A stretch of 64,000 nucleotides of DNA, taken from Bin87 sp965203855. GTDB lineage: Bacteria; Chloroflexota; Dehalococcoidia; Lucifugimonadales; UBA3495. The position numbers and the translations under genes are program-made. Shown here piece after piece: positions 8,928 through 17,789 of this stretch. The notes below the pieces were generated by a model. It saw only the letters and a list, made by a program, of their open reading frames with translations. It was not told the DNA's origin and did no database searches. Within the stretch, counting starts at the first letter, position 1; every line of letters starts with the position of its first letter. The stretch covers positions 434,001-498,000 of the forward strand of contig CBDBDN010000008.1 in assembly GCA_965203855.1 (NCBI GenBank), given 5' to 3'.

Positions 8928-9625
8928 GCAACTATGCAACCGGCCCCAACACTTTTGAGCAGATTCGCTGGTCGGCGCACGTTTTCCGCACTTTTGCGGA
9001 CGATGCGCTTTCGGCGGCGGCGCGCGCGCCGGAGTTCCGCGCGGCGCTGCTGGCCGGCGGCGCGGCTGCCAACGCTAATGCCGGCGGCGCCGGCAATGCC
9101 GACTGGCCGATGCTGGTGCGCTATGTGAACCAGTGGGGCTGCCGCATTCCGCAGTCTAAAACGGGTGGGATTGCCGCCGCCGTGGCAGATGCGGTTCCCT
9201 ACTTGGCGCCGCTGTCGGCCTCGGCGCTGGAATTTGACGACCTGCGTTGCTCTACCCTGGATGTTATTGAACGCGCTTTTGACGGCCTGACCGCTGCCGA
9301 CGGCGTCGGGCCGACGGCGGCATCGGCCATCCTGACGGCGCTGAACCCGCAGCTGTTTGTATCATGGGGCGCCGGCATCAAGAACGCTTACTTCCCCGAT
9401 GACCGGCCCGACGGCGCTACCTACGCCCAGTTTCTGACGGTGATGCGGATGGCGGCGCTGTCCATCGTCAGCGATGCGCGTATGACGCATGGGGTTGACG
9501 ATGCGGCCGGCCGGCTGTCGGCGGAGCTGGGCATCAACCCGCCGTTCAGCCTGGCGAAGTTTATTGACGAGTACAATCTGGTTACGGTGGAGCGGGGAAT
9601 GGAGTATGGGGCGGCTGCGGCGTAG
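8924..9625 (+). CDS. uncharacterised protein, first of a paralogous pair
   Basis: 233 residues, start overlapping the dapF stop by 4 nt (ATGA), so translationally coupled. No family recognised. It shares with the next gene a W-G/R-C-R segment (NQWGCRIPQSKT / NKWRCRLSREKT), a helix-turn-like segment with the helix-hairpin-helix flavour GVGPTAASAILTALNP / GIAATAASKILAVINP, and a closing FxLAxFIxxxxxxTVxRG motif. The GxGxxxA segment hints at nucleic-acid binding as in HhH DNA glycosylases, but no catalytic K/D pair is clear. The function is left open. Confidence 0.55.
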   Translation: MSNYATGPNTFEQIRWSAHVFRTFADDALSAAARAPEFRAALLAGGAAANANAGGAGNADWPMLVRYVNQWGCRIPQSKTGGIAAAVADAVPYLAPLSASALEFDDLRCSTLDVIERAFDGLTAADGVGPTAASAILTALNPQLFVSWGAGIKNAYFPDDRPDGATYAQFLTVMRMAALSIVSDARMTHGVDDAAGRLSAELGINPPFSLAKFIDEYNLVTVERGMEYGAAAA

Positions 9626-9685
9626 CGATGCTCGCGAACATCCGTATAAAATCCGCCGGAGTCAGTTGTCAAAGGAGATAGACAA

Positions 9686-10360
9686 ATGGCAAGCGGTATC
9701 ACCCTAGCAACAACCTATCCTCAAATCCTGCAAGCCGCACAAGACTATGGCGCACTACCTGATCGGTACAATGATTCGTACCGTGAGATTTATCAAAGCA
9801 ACTTTCGTAGCAACATTGCCAATTTCGGTGACGTAGCGGATATGCAAACGCTGGTGATATTCCTAAACAAATGGCGCTGCCGTTTGTCGCGTGAGAAAAC
9901 ACCGGCAATTTTCAAATTCTCCGTACCGGAAGCGGCATCCGCCCTCGAGCCGCTGGCTGGTTGTTCGTTGGGCGACGACGGAGTAGGCGTTACTGCTTTT
10001 AGAGCAGTAGAAACGGCGTTTGATCGTCTTATTCAGGACAAGGGTATTGCAGCTACTGCCGCATCAAAGATTTTGGCGGTAATAAACCCTGAATTCTTTG
10101 TAGCGTGGGATAGGCCCATCCAGCGCGTGATAAATGGCAGTCGAAAATGTGATGGTCGCGTCTATGCCGATTTTATGCGGGATATGCAAAAGTCAGCCCA
10201 AACTGTCCTAGATGACGCCAGCAAACGCGGAATTGAAAATCCGGCGGCAGCAATATCGCAGGCTATCAATCAACATCCTCCCTTCACACTGGCTCACTTC
10301 ATCAACAACTTCGTTTGGCTAACGGTGACTCGGGGTTACATATACGCCTCCAGCCATTGA
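9686..10360 (+). CDS. uncharacterised protein, second of a paralogous pair
   Basis: 224 residues, paralogue of the preceding gene over its whole length but clearly diverged. It is noticeably richer in A/T codons (AAA, ATT, TAT, GCA) than its neighbours, suggesting separate acquisition rather than a recent local duplication. AAAGGAGA at 9671-9678 precedes the ATG. Conserved blocks: LNKWRCRL, ASKILAVINPEFFVAWD, HPPFTLAHFI. The function is unknown. It ends 16 nt before dapL. Confidence 0.5.
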   Translation: MASGITLATTYPQILQAAQDYGALPDRYNDSYREIYQSNFRSNIANFGDVADMQTLVIFLNKWRCRLSREKTPAIFKFSVPEAASALEPLAGCSLGDDGVGVTAFRAVETAFDRLIQDKGIAATAASKILAVINPEFFVAWDRPIQRVINGSRKCDGRVYADFMRDMQKSAQTVLDDASKRGIENPAAAISQAINQHPPFTLAHFINNFVWLTVTRGYIYASSH

Positions 10361-10376
10361 TGGCCCAGGAGCAAAA

Positions 10377-11555
10377 ATGCCTACTTTTTCCGACCGTCTC
10401 GGCAAACTCGCCCCTTATCCTTTTGTGGAGATTTCCCGCATCATTGCTGAAAAGCGCGCGGCCGGCGCTGATGTGGTTACTTTTGGCATTGGCGACCCGG
10501 ATATTCCGACGCCGCAGCCGATCGTTGACCGGCTGCTGGCGGCGTCGCAGGATCCGCCTAACCATCGCTACCCGGAGACCGACGGCCTGCCGGAGATGCG
10601 CCGGGCGATCGCTCACTGGTATCGGGAACGGTTTGGCGTGGAATTGGACCCGGATACCGAAGTGCTGCCGCTGATTGGCGCCAAAGAAGGCATCGGCCAT
10701 GCCGCTTTTGCTTTCCTGGACCCCGGCGACATCGCCCTGGTGCCGGATCCGGCCTATCCGGTGTACGCCGTCGGGACAATGTTCGCCGGCGCCGAGAGCT
10801 ATACGATGCCGCTGTACGAGCGCAACGGTTGGCTGCCGGAGTTGGACGCCATCCCTAACGATGTGGCGCGGCGGGCCAAGCTAATGTGGCTGAACTACCC
10901 GAACAATCCGACCAGCGCGGTGGCATCGCAAGAGGACTTGGAGGCGGCGATGCGCTACTGCCGGGAGCATGACGTTGCGCTGCTGCACGATGCCGCCTAC
11001 TCTGAGGTTGGCTATGACGGCTACCGGGCCGGCAGTATGATGCAGCTGGACGGGGGCAAAGAGGCGGGGCTGGAGTTTCATTCGCTGTCCAAGACTTACA
11101 ATATGACGGGCTGGCGGATGGGTATGGCGGTGGGCAACGCCGAGATGATTAGGGCGCTGTTCCAGATCAAGGCGAACCTGGACTCCGGCGTGCCGCAGGC
11201 GATACAGGAAATGTCGATGGAGGCGTTGACCGGCGCGCAGGACTGCATTGACGACAACATTGCGATTTACCAGTGGCGCCGCGACCGGGTGCTGCAAGCG
11301 TTGACGCGGATGGGGCTGCCGACGCCGGCGCCGCGCGCCAGCCTGTACATCTGGGCGCCGGTGCCGGCGGGGTTCACTTCCGCCGAGTTCGCCGCCCGGC
11401 TGCTGGAGGAAATCGACATTGTCGTAACCCCCGGATCCTCTTATGGGCAGTACGGGGAGGGTTACATCCGTCTTTCGCTGACCACTCCCGACGAGCGGGT
11501 GGAAACCGGCTGCCAGCGGCTGGAAAACTGGACGATACCGGCGCCGCGCGGGTAG
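10377..11555 (+). CDS. dapL: LL-diaminopimelate aminotransferase family (PLP)
   Basis: Fold-type I PLP aminotransferase of 392 residues, predicted to convert tetrahydrodipicolinate and glutamate to LL-diaminopimelate in the cytosol. Visible features: FGIGDPDIPTP at the N terminus, YPETDGLPEMRRAIA, the NYPNNPTSA cofactor-site motif, and SLSKTYNMTGWRMG with the Schiff-base lysine. dapF lies just upstream, which supports DapL over other class I/II aminotransferases (aspartate, alanine). Exact substrate is inferred from context. Confidence 0.85.
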   Translation: MPTFSDRLGKLAPYPFVEISRIIAEKRAAGADVVTFGIGDPDIPTPQPIVDRLLAASQDPPNHRYPETDGLPEMRRAIAHWYRERFGVELDPDTEVLPLIGAKEGIGHAAFAFLDPGDIALVPDPAYPVYAVGTMFAGAESYTMPLYERNGWLPELDAIPNDVARRAKLMWLNYPNNPTSAVASQEDLEAAMRYCREHDVALLHDAAYSEVGYDGYRAGSMMQLDGGKEAGLEFHSLSKTYNMTGWRMGMAVGNAEMIRALFQIKANLDSGVPQAIQEMSMEALTGAQDCIDDNIAIYQWRRDRVLQALTRMGLPTPAPRASLYIWAPVPAGFTSAEFAARLLEEIDIVVTPGSSYGQYGEGYIRLSLTTPDERVETGCQRLENWTIPAPRG

Positions 11556-11615
11556 GCCGGGCGGTCGCCGCCGGCAACCAACGCTCCGTCCAATCTGTTC
11601 CAAAGGAGGCCAACG

Positions 11616-12191
11616 ATGACTACTGCAATCGCCCCGCCCCGCTTGATTACCGCCGACGAATTCCTCGATATGGAACCGCCTGCCGACAAACGCTATGAAC
11701 TGATTTGCGGCGTCATAACGGGCGAATACGACGGCATCATCCGGCGTTGCGGGGACGTTGTATCCCGATGCGGCGGGATGCTTTTCCTGTACACCGAGCC
11801 GGATCGTCCATGGCACTCCGCTATGGGCGAACCCGGCTATATTCTGGAACGCAACCCGGATACTGTACGCAGCGCGGATATTGCGTTGACCGCCGAGGGG
11901 CGCATCCCGCCCGGCACAAAGGGTTTTCCAGAGTTGGCGCCCGATTTGTGCGTTGAGGTAGCCTATACCAAGGACGCAACAGCCTGCCGGCTGCTTGCCG
12001 ACAAGGCGCAGATGTGGCTGGATTTTGGGGCGCGCGAGGTTTGGGTGCTTAACCCGGAGAATATTACCGTAACCCGCTACCGCCCCAATATGTCGCCGGC
12101 AATCTTGTCTGATGATGATATTTTGGACGGCGGGGAACTGCTGCCGGGTTTCAGCGTTGCGGTGTGGCAGCTGTTTCGGCGGCAGCGGTAG
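11616..12191 (+). CDS. Uma2-family (DUF820) restriction-like nuclease, copy 1
   Basis: 191-residue Uma2 protein of the PD-(D/E)xK superfamily; cellular role unproven. Family features: LITADEFLDME and RYELICGVI near the N terminus, D-I-A in the second strand (SADIALTAEGRI), LCVEV, KAQMWLDFGAREVWVLNP, and a DGGELLPGFSVAVWQLF ending. AAAGGAGG at 11602-11609 precedes the ATG. Its last roughly 200 bp are almost identical to the copies at 12267 and 14153, while the middle differs, a pattern expected from gene conversion. Confidence 0.85.
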   Translation: MTTAIAPPRLITADEFLDMEPPADKRYELICGVITGEYDGIIRRCGDVVSRCGGMLFLYTEPDRPWHSAMGEPGYILERNPDTVRSADIALTAEGRIPPGTKGFPELAPDLCVEVAYTKDATACRLLADKAQMWLDFGAREVWVLNPENITVTRYRPNMSPAILSDDDILDGGELLPGFSVAVWQLFRRQR

Positions 12192-12266
12192 ATGGGATAG
12201 CGCCGCCGCCGGCCACAGCGCCGGTATTGAGTATAATGACGGCAGCCCGTTGCGTTGAGGTTTGCT

Positions 12267-12842
12267 ATGACTACGACAATCGCCCCGCCCCGCTTGATTA
12301 CCGCCGACGAATTCCTGTTGATGGAACGCACTCCCGGCAAGCGCTACGAACTGGTTCGCGGCGTCCTCAAGGAGAAAGATATGGGCACCGGCTTGCCCCA
12401 TTCCATAAATCTGTCATTCGCCCATTTTGCGCTGTTTCCGTACACGGCCGGCGCCGATAATGGCCTGCTGTGCATCGGAGAGCCTTGCTATCGGGTCGCG
12501 CGCAATCCTGATACCGTGCTTTGTCCCGATATGGCTTGGATCGCTCCCGGCCGCGTTCCGCCCGGCACTGTCGGCTACCCTGAACTTACCCCTGATTTGT
12601 GCATTGAGGTGGCATCGCCTAGCAATTCCCGCGTCGACCGGCTGCTTTCCGACAAGGCGCAGATGTGGCTGGATTTTGGGGCGCGCGAGGTTTGGGTGCT
12701 TAACCCGGAGGATATTGCCGTAACCCGCTACCGCCCCAATATGTCGCCGGCAGTCTTGTCTGATGATGATATTCTGGACGGCGGGGAGTTGCTGCCGGGT
12801 TTCAGCGTTGCGGTGTGGCAGTTGTTTCGGCGGCAGCGGTAA
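12267..12842 (+). CDS. Uma2-family (DUF820) restriction-like nuclease, copy 2
   Basis: 191 residues, same length and frame as copies 1 and 3. GAGG at 12256-12259 precedes ATG 12267 (an upstream TTG is rejected). The N-terminal block (RLITADEFLLMERTPGKRYE) and the C-terminal third are shared with its paralogues; the central part (about residues 40-100), which surrounds the active site, is distinct. The shared leader GTTGCGTTGAGGTT also precedes copy 3, so regulatory DNA was duplicated as well. Confidence 0.85.
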   Translation: MTTTIAPPRLITADEFLLMERTPGKRYELVRGVLKEKDMGTGLPHSINLSFAHFALFPYTAGADNGLLCIGEPCYRVARNPDTVLCPDMAWIAPGRVPPGTVGYPELTPDLCIEVASPSNSRVDRLLSDKAQMWLDFGAREVWVLNPEDIAVTRYRPNMSPAVLSDDDILDGGELLPGFSVAVWQLFRRQR

Positions 12843-12900
12843 TCTGGTCGCAAGTGGTATAGTAGGGGCGGATAGTTCGTATCTCTGGGAGCCAACGCTA

Positions 12901-14067
12901 ATGCCGATGCCGGAATCCGCAGATCTTTACGAAATCCTGCAAGTCCATCCCGCCGCCCAGTCCGAGGTTATCGAGGCTGCCTATCTCCGGTTGGCGGAAC
13001 TGAATGATCCGGCACATAACCCGGCGTCGGACGCCGTGGCGCGGCTGGCGGAAATCAACCGCGCCTACGGGGTATTGAGCGACCCGCAGCAGCGCGCTGA
13101 TTATGACGCGCAGCGCACCGGGGCCGTTGCCGGCAATGGTAGCGAATTGGCCGGCGATGCCGTCGTGCATGATGTAGTCAGGGCAAGATCTTTCCAGCTG
13201 GTGGATGATGACGGCCGTACCCGCGCCGAAATGTCGCTGGACTTTGCCGGAGACCCGACGCTGTTTATGAACGACCGTGACGGCCAACGGCGTTTCGAAA
13301 TATATCATGGAGATGATGGTGAGCAACGCATGGTATTTCGATGCATGAATGGCAATGCGCGCATATTTATAGGCGGGTCTGATACCGGAACGCCTCTGTT
13401 GTACATGGCCGACAGTGCCGGCAACCGCCGTTTTGGAATATATCAAGAAGATGACGGTTCACAAGGCTTGACATTCGGAGATCAAAACGGCAACTTTCGC
13501 TTTTTATTGGGTGTGGATGTTGACGGCAAACCAATGTTGGTGATGACCGACAGCGCCGGTAACGGACGTTTTACCGCACATCAACGAGACGATGGATCGC
13601 AATGGTTGTTGTTCGGAGACCAGAGTAATAGTATTCGCTTGCTTATCGGCGAAGGCAGTCCAATATTGTCGTTGACTGACAATGCGGGTAACCTTCGCTT
13701 TGCAGTACGCCAGACAGCCAGTGGTGCACAACGCTTGGAATTCCGAGACTGTCACGGCAAAGAGAGACTTTTTGTGGGTGAGTCTAATATCGGTACGCCG
13801 ATGTTTTATATGAACGACAGTGCTGGAAATCGTCGGTTTGAGATAGTACAGGATGACGATGGCTCGCAAACCCTGGAATTCGGAGACCAGCACTATAATG
13901 CGCATTTGGTTGTGGGCGGGGGCTTGGATGGCAGACCGATGTTTTGCATGACTGATCGTAACGGTAACTGTCGTTTCGCGATATTTCAGCTAAGCGACGG
14001 TTCGCATCGGGTGATGTTCTTTGACCAGAACGGCAATCTTGTTAACGAGATAGGTGAAGATACATAG
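12901..14067 (+). CDS. degenerate J-domain protein with C-terminal beta-repeat array
   Basis: 388 residues. Residues about 8-65 resemble a DnaJ domain (LYEILQVHPAAQSEVIEAAY ... YGVLSDPQQRADYD), but the Hsp70-activating HPD is replaced by NDP, so canonical co-chaperone activity is doubtful. Residues about 90-388 hold some seven repeats of about 40 residues with the pattern PxLxMxDSAGNRRF then DDGSQxLxFGDQxGN. The repeats are D/G/N-rich and look like short beta hairpins. Repeat DNA is more A/T-rich than the neighbours. GGAG at 12889-12892 precedes ATG 12901. The function is unknown. The gene sits between two Uma2 copies. Confidence 0.7.
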   Translation: MPMPESADLYEILQVHPAAQSEVIEAAYLRLAELNDPAHNPASDAVARLAEINRAYGVLSDPQQRADYDAQRTGAVAGNGSELAGDAVVHDVVRARSFQLVDDDGRTRAEMSLDFAGDPTLFMNDRDGQRRFEIYHGDDGEQRMVFRCMNGNARIFIGGSDTGTPLLYMADSAGNRRFGIYQEDDGSQGLTFGDQNGNFRFLLGVDVDGKPMLVMTDSAGNGRFTAHQRDDGSQWLLFGDQSNSIRLLIGEGSPILSLTDNAGNLRFAVRQTASGAQRLEFRDCHGKERLFVGESNIGTPMFYMNDSAGNRRFEIVQDDDGSQTLEFGDQHYNAHLVVGGGLDGRPMFCMTDRNGNCRFAIFQLSDGSHRVMFFDQNGNLVNEIGEDT

Positions 14068-14152
14068 CATATCTCTTTCTCAACTCGTTCTACCGTCTGG
14101 ACTCAGTGAAGCATACAATGCCGCTTGCCCCGTCGCGTTGAGGTTGACTATT

Positions 14153-14728
14153 ATGACTACCGCAATTGCTCCGCCCCGCATCATTACCGCCGCCGATCTG
14201 CTGGCAATGGAACGCGTTCCCGGCAAGCGGTATGAACTGATTCGCGGCGTTCTTAAGGAGAAAGATGTGGGTACGGGAGATCCGCACTCGGCAACCGTGG
14301 TACGGGCCGGCAGCGTGCTGTTGCGCTACACGGATGCCAACGATTACGGCGAAGCCCGCTCCGGCGAACCCGGCTATCGGCTGGAACGCGACCCGGATAC
14401 GGTGCGCTGCCCGGACATTGCCTGGTTTGCTCCTGGCCGCATCCCGCCCGGCACGGTTGGCTACCCCGAACTTACTCCCGATTTGTGCATTGAGGTGGCC
14501 TCGCCCAGCAATGCCCGCGCCGACCGGCTGCTTTCCGACAAGGCGCAGATGTGGCTGGATTTTGGGGCGCGCGAGGTTTGGGTGCTTAACCCGGAGGATG
14601 TTACCGTAACCCGTTATCGTCCTGGGATGCCGCCGGCGATCTTGTCGCAGGATGATATTTTGGACGGCGGGGAACTGCTGCCGGGTTTCAGCGTTGCGGT
14701 GTGGCAGCTGTTTCGGCGGCAGCGTTAG
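14153..14728 (+). CDS. Uma2-family (DUF820) restriction-like nuclease, copy 3
   Basis: 191 residues starting MTTAIAPPRIITAADLL. The middle (GVLKEKDVGTGDPHSATVV) is closest to copy 2; the end is nearly the same as copies 1 and 2. The ATG at 14153 is chosen over the longer frame from 14054 because it matches the starts of its paralogues and follows the same GTTGAGGTT leader. The gene abuts hflX by 16 nt. Confidence 0.85.
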   Translation: MTTAIAPPRIITAADLLAMERVPGKRYELIRGVLKEKDVGTGDPHSATVVRAGSVLLRYTDANDYGEARSGEPGYRLERDPDTVRCPDIAWFAPGRIPPGTVGYPELTPDLCIEVASPSNARADRLLSDKAQMWLDFGAREVWVLNPEDVTVTRYRPGMPPAILSQDDILDGGELLPGFSVAVWQLFRRQR

Positions 14729-14744
14729 GATAAGACAGGATAGG

Positions 14745-15917
14745 ATGGCGCAGGGCAAGACTATGCCCAAATCACGGCAGACCAAGCCTACCGGCCCGCA
14801 GACCGAGCGCGCCGTCCTGGTTGCCGTTGCCGCCCGGCAGCGCGGCGAGCAGCTCTGGGCGCTGGATGATACCCTTTCCGAACTGGACTATCTTACCCGT
14901 TCCGCCGGCGCCGAAGTCGTGGCTGCCATCTCGCAGCGCGCCGACCGCATCACGCCAACTTATCTGGGCAAGGGCAAGCTGGCGGAATTGCAGGAATTGC
15001 TGGATGCGGAACGGCCCGATGTGGTTATCTGCGACGACGAACTGACGCCGACGCAGCAGCGGAATCTGGAAAACGCTTTAAAGGTCAAGGTCATTGACCG
15101 CACGGCCCTGATTTTGGATGTGTTCGGGCGGCACGCCCATACGCGCGAGGGGCAGATGCAGGTTGAGCTGGCGCAGCATCAGTACCTGCTGCCGCGCTTG
15201 GTGGGGCAGTGGTCGCATTTGGAACGGCTGGGCGGGGGCATCGGCACGCGCGGCCCGGGCGAAACGCAGCTGGAAACCGACCGCCGCATCATCCGCCGTC
15301 GCATTCAGAAAATCGCCGCCGAACTGGACAATGTGCGGAAGCGGCGCAGCCAGTACCTGCAACGCCGCCGCCGTTCCGCAACTCCGATGGCTACGCTGGT
15401 GGGCTATACTAACGCCGGCAAGAGTACGCTGTTCAACGCCCTCTGCAACGCCGGCGTTCCCGCGGAGGATCAGCTGTTCAATACGCTGGATCCGGTAACC
15501 CGGCGCCTGCGTTTGCCCGACGGCAGCGAACTGCTGTTGTCGGATACCGTCGGATTTATTCAGAAACTTTCGCCCACGGTAGTGGCGGCCTTTCGCGCTA
15601 CTTTGGAGGAACTGCACGAAGCCGACTTGCTGCTCCATGTCATTGACATCACGCATCCGAAAGCGCCGGAGCAGGCGGAAGTGGTGGAGCAGACGCTGTC
15701 CGATTTGGAGCTGGCCGGCAAGCCCCGCCTGCTGGTCATCAACAAGCTGGATTTGCTTACGGATAACGCGGACGACATCATCAGCGCGGAGCTGGCGGAT
15801 TTGTCGGCGATCCAGGCCGTGGCGGCGCCGTCGGTAACGGGGCGGGTGTTCGTGTCCGCCGCGCGGGGCTGGAACTTGCCGGCGCTGCTGGATGCCGTCC
15901 ATTCCCATGTCGTCTAA
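14745..15917 (+). CDS. hflX: GTPase HflX, ribosome-splitting factor
   Basis: 390-residue ribosome-associated GTPase that dissociates stalled or stress-inactivated ribosomes. Features in order: the HflX N-terminal domain with TYLGKGKL and DDELTPTQQRNLE, the glycine-rich linker RLGGGIGTRGPGETQLETDR, a charged helix (RRRIQKIAAELDNVRKRR), then the G domain with G1 GYTNAGKST, G3 DTVGFI and G4 NKLD. Start at ATG 14745 follows AGGA; ATG 14763 is an alternative. The sequence just before the start recurs upstream of 45651. Confidence 0.95.
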   Translation: MAQGKTMPKSRQTKPTGPQTERAVLVAVAARQRGEQLWALDDTLSELDYLTRSAGAEVVAAISQRADRITPTYLGKGKLAELQELLDAERPDVVICDDELTPTQQRNLENALKVKVIDRTALILDVFGRHAHTREGQMQVELAQHQYLLPRLVGQWSHLERLGGGIGTRGPGETQLETDRRIIRRRIQKIAAELDNVRKRRSQYLQRRRRSATPMATLVGYTNAGKSTLFNALCNAGVPAEDQLFNTLDPVTRRLRLPDGSELLLSDTVGFIQKLSPTVVAAFRATLEELHEADLLLHVIDITHPKAPEQAEVVEQTLSDLELAGKPRLLVINKLDLLTDNADDIISAELADLSAIQAVAAPSVTGRVFVSAARGWNLPALLDAVHSHVV

Positions 15918-15965
15918 ATCAACGCAATCCTATCCCGTCCATCCTGCATATTGGTGTAAAACGAA

Positions 15966-16775
15966 ATGACTGCCCGCCGCAAAATCCGTCTGATACACAC
16001 TTCCGACACTCATTTGGGCGACGACTGGGATCCCGATGCCGCCGCGCGCGCTTTGTCCGCCGTGGTGGACGGGGTGCGCGCGCTGGCCGCCGATGCGCTG
16101 CTGATAGCCGGCGATGTCTTTGACAATGCGCGCATATCGGATGCCGTGCTGGAATTTTTCGTTGCGGAGATGGGGCGGGCCGGCGTTCCTGCGGTCATCC
16201 TGCCGGGCAACCATGACCTTTATGACGCCGCAACGCTGTACCGCCGGCGTCCTTTTGCGGCGGCGCCGGCCAACCTCCGCATCATCAGGGGCACGCGCGG
16301 CGAAACGGTAACGCTGCCGGAGTTGACGCTGGACATCTGGGGCCGGGCGATGGACTGCCATACGCCGGCTTTTCGCCCGCTGGCCGGCATTCCGTCGGAT
16401 AGTATTTCATACGATAGTAGTATCCCGGCCCCAAGTATCCCGGCCCAAGGCATCCCGGCGGAGCGCAATGGCAACTGGCGGGTTGCGATGGCGCACGGGC
16501 ATTTTCATTACCCGGATGATACGGAGGAACGGTCGTCGCCGATACGCCCGCAGGAGATTGCGGCGGCGGGGTGCGACTACATTGCGCTGGGGCATTGGGA
16601 ACGCTTTGAGGATGTATCGCAGAACGGCGTAAGGGCGTACTACTCCGGCTCGCCGCTGGGGGCGGGCGGCGCGCGGGGGCAAGTGGGGGTGAATGTGATA
16701 GACTTGGATGCGGCGGCGGCAACGGCGGTTGGGGTAGTGCAGGCTAGGCTGCCGCTGAATCCGGCTCAGCCGTAG
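15966..16775 (+). CDS. metallophosphoesterase of the SbcD/Mre11-like group
   Basis: 269-residue calcineurin-fold phosphoesterase. All metal motifs are present: SDTHLG, GDVFDN, GNHD, HGHFHY and GHWE. The layout resembles DNA-repair exonuclease SbcD, but no SbcC partner is adjacent and the C-terminal capping domain is short. The region around residues 140-165 is a low-complexity Ser/Ile/Pro insert. The substrate (DNA or nucleotide) is undetermined. Starts 48 nt after hflX. Confidence 0.8.
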   Translation: MTARRKIRLIHTSDTHLGDDWDPDAAARALSAVVDGVRALAADALLIAGDVFDNARISDAVLEFFVAEMGRAGVPAVILPGNHDLYDAATLYRRRPFAAAPANLRIIRGTRGETVTLPELTLDIWGRAMDCHTPAFRPLAGIPSDSISYDSSIPAPSIPAQGIPAERNGNWRVAMAHGHFHYPDDTEERSSPIRPQEIAAAGCDYIALGHWERFEDVSQNGVRAYYSGSPLGAGGARGQVGVNVIDLDAAAATAVGVVQARLPLNPAQP

Positions 16776-16837
16776 TTGCCGGCCTGGCAGTTTCGTGGTG
16801 TAATACCGTCAAGCGCAGATTTCGGCAGGCGTCTCCA

Positions 16838-17785
16838 ATGACTACGCAAGAGTCTAGCAACATTCGCTACAAAGTGCTGGACGCCCTCGGCATTCTGGCT
16901 GATGCTCTCGGCCCCATCGTTGCCCGGAGGCTAACGGATAGCGGCATCTGGAGCTACGATGCTAACGGACGCTCCAGTCCGATGGACAGCTTACTGAATA
17001 CCCGCGATGCCTCGCGGGTGTTAAGTGCGTTGCGCGCAAATTGGCGGGAGGTATTTGCGCCGCTTTTCCAGCATAGCAAGGGCCAGCGTGTGCGCTCGCT
17101 GGTTTATCAAGTGAGCGATGTTCGTAATAAATACGAAGGGCACCCTCACGGCGATTATCGCTACGCTGACGAGGCGCTAGTGGACATTCGCCGTCTGCTG
17201 GAAGCCTTTTCCGCCGATGCTGCGGCGCAGCAAGTCAATGGCCTCAAGCAGGAACTGGCACAGCTGATGCTGGACAATGTGTACGCCATGCAGTCGGCCG
17301 ACAGATCAAAGTCCGACCGACTAACTACTATATCACGCCCGAACAACGCAAGCGTAAGTGGAAAATACGGCAAATCGATTGCTAAACCCGGGACGACCGA
17401 TGAACAAACGGTAAGGTACGCCTTTGAGCAGCACCTACAAATCGGTCAAACACTGCCAACGCCGAGCGGCAAAAGTTCATTTTCAATCACTTCCATTGAC
17501 GATGGCGGCATCAGAGTCGATAAGATACAGGGGGTTCACATCAAATGGCCGGCCCTTGAAGGGATTGTGCCTTACCTACTCGGCAGGAGTAATGTCAAGA
17601 TTGGCGCCAGAAAGGATGTTAATGGGGAAACGGGAACGCTTGACGCCTACTTGAAAGATAACGTGTCACCGACTATGACGGCGAGCTACGTCGCTGCTAT
17701 GCTGGAGCAAGCGGGCGTTGTTGAATATGTCCACCAGAGGCCGATGGGCGTTAGGCTTGCACAGCCACCGACCCATGAGGAGTAA
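16838..17785 (+). CDS. Swt1-type HEPN domain protein
   Basis: 315 residues. The N-terminal part (about 1-125) fits the Swt1-like HEPN domain: an ALGILADALGPIVARRL helix, W.EVF, then VRNKYEGHP, where R-N-x(3)-G-H resembles the RNA-cleaving Rx4-6H motif of HEPN nucleases. The C-terminal half is unrecognised, moderately charged and less GC-rich. HEPN domains often occur in toxins and defence proteins; the defence link here is inference. The next two genes look like a DUF2442/DUF4160 pair, so this may be a small defence or toxin-antitoxin cluster. Confidence 0.6.
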   Translation: MTTQESSNIRYKVLDALGILADALGPIVARRLTDSGIWSYDANGRSSPMDSLLNTRDASRVLSALRANWREVFAPLFQHSKGQRVRSLVYQVSDVRNKYEGHPHGDYRYADEALVDIRRLLEAFSADAAAQQVNGLKQELAQLMLDNVYAMQSADRSKSDRLTTISRPNNASVSGKYGKSIAKPGTTDEQTVRYAFEQHLQIGQTLPTPSGKSSFSITSIDDGGIRVDKIQGVHIKWPALEGIVPYLLGRSNVKIGARKDVNGETGTLDAYLKDNVSPTMTASYVAAMLEQAGVVEYVHQRPMGVRLAQPPTHEE

Positions 17786-17789
17786 CTCA

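Noticed and set aside
12232..12237. TATAAT as a promoter for the second Uma2 gene
   Set aside because: No acceptable -35 element at the right distance.
10881..12401. 506-codon open frame on the minus strand
   Set aside because: It is antisense to dapL and two Uma2 genes and contains no family motif; long minus frames are expected in GC-rich DNA.
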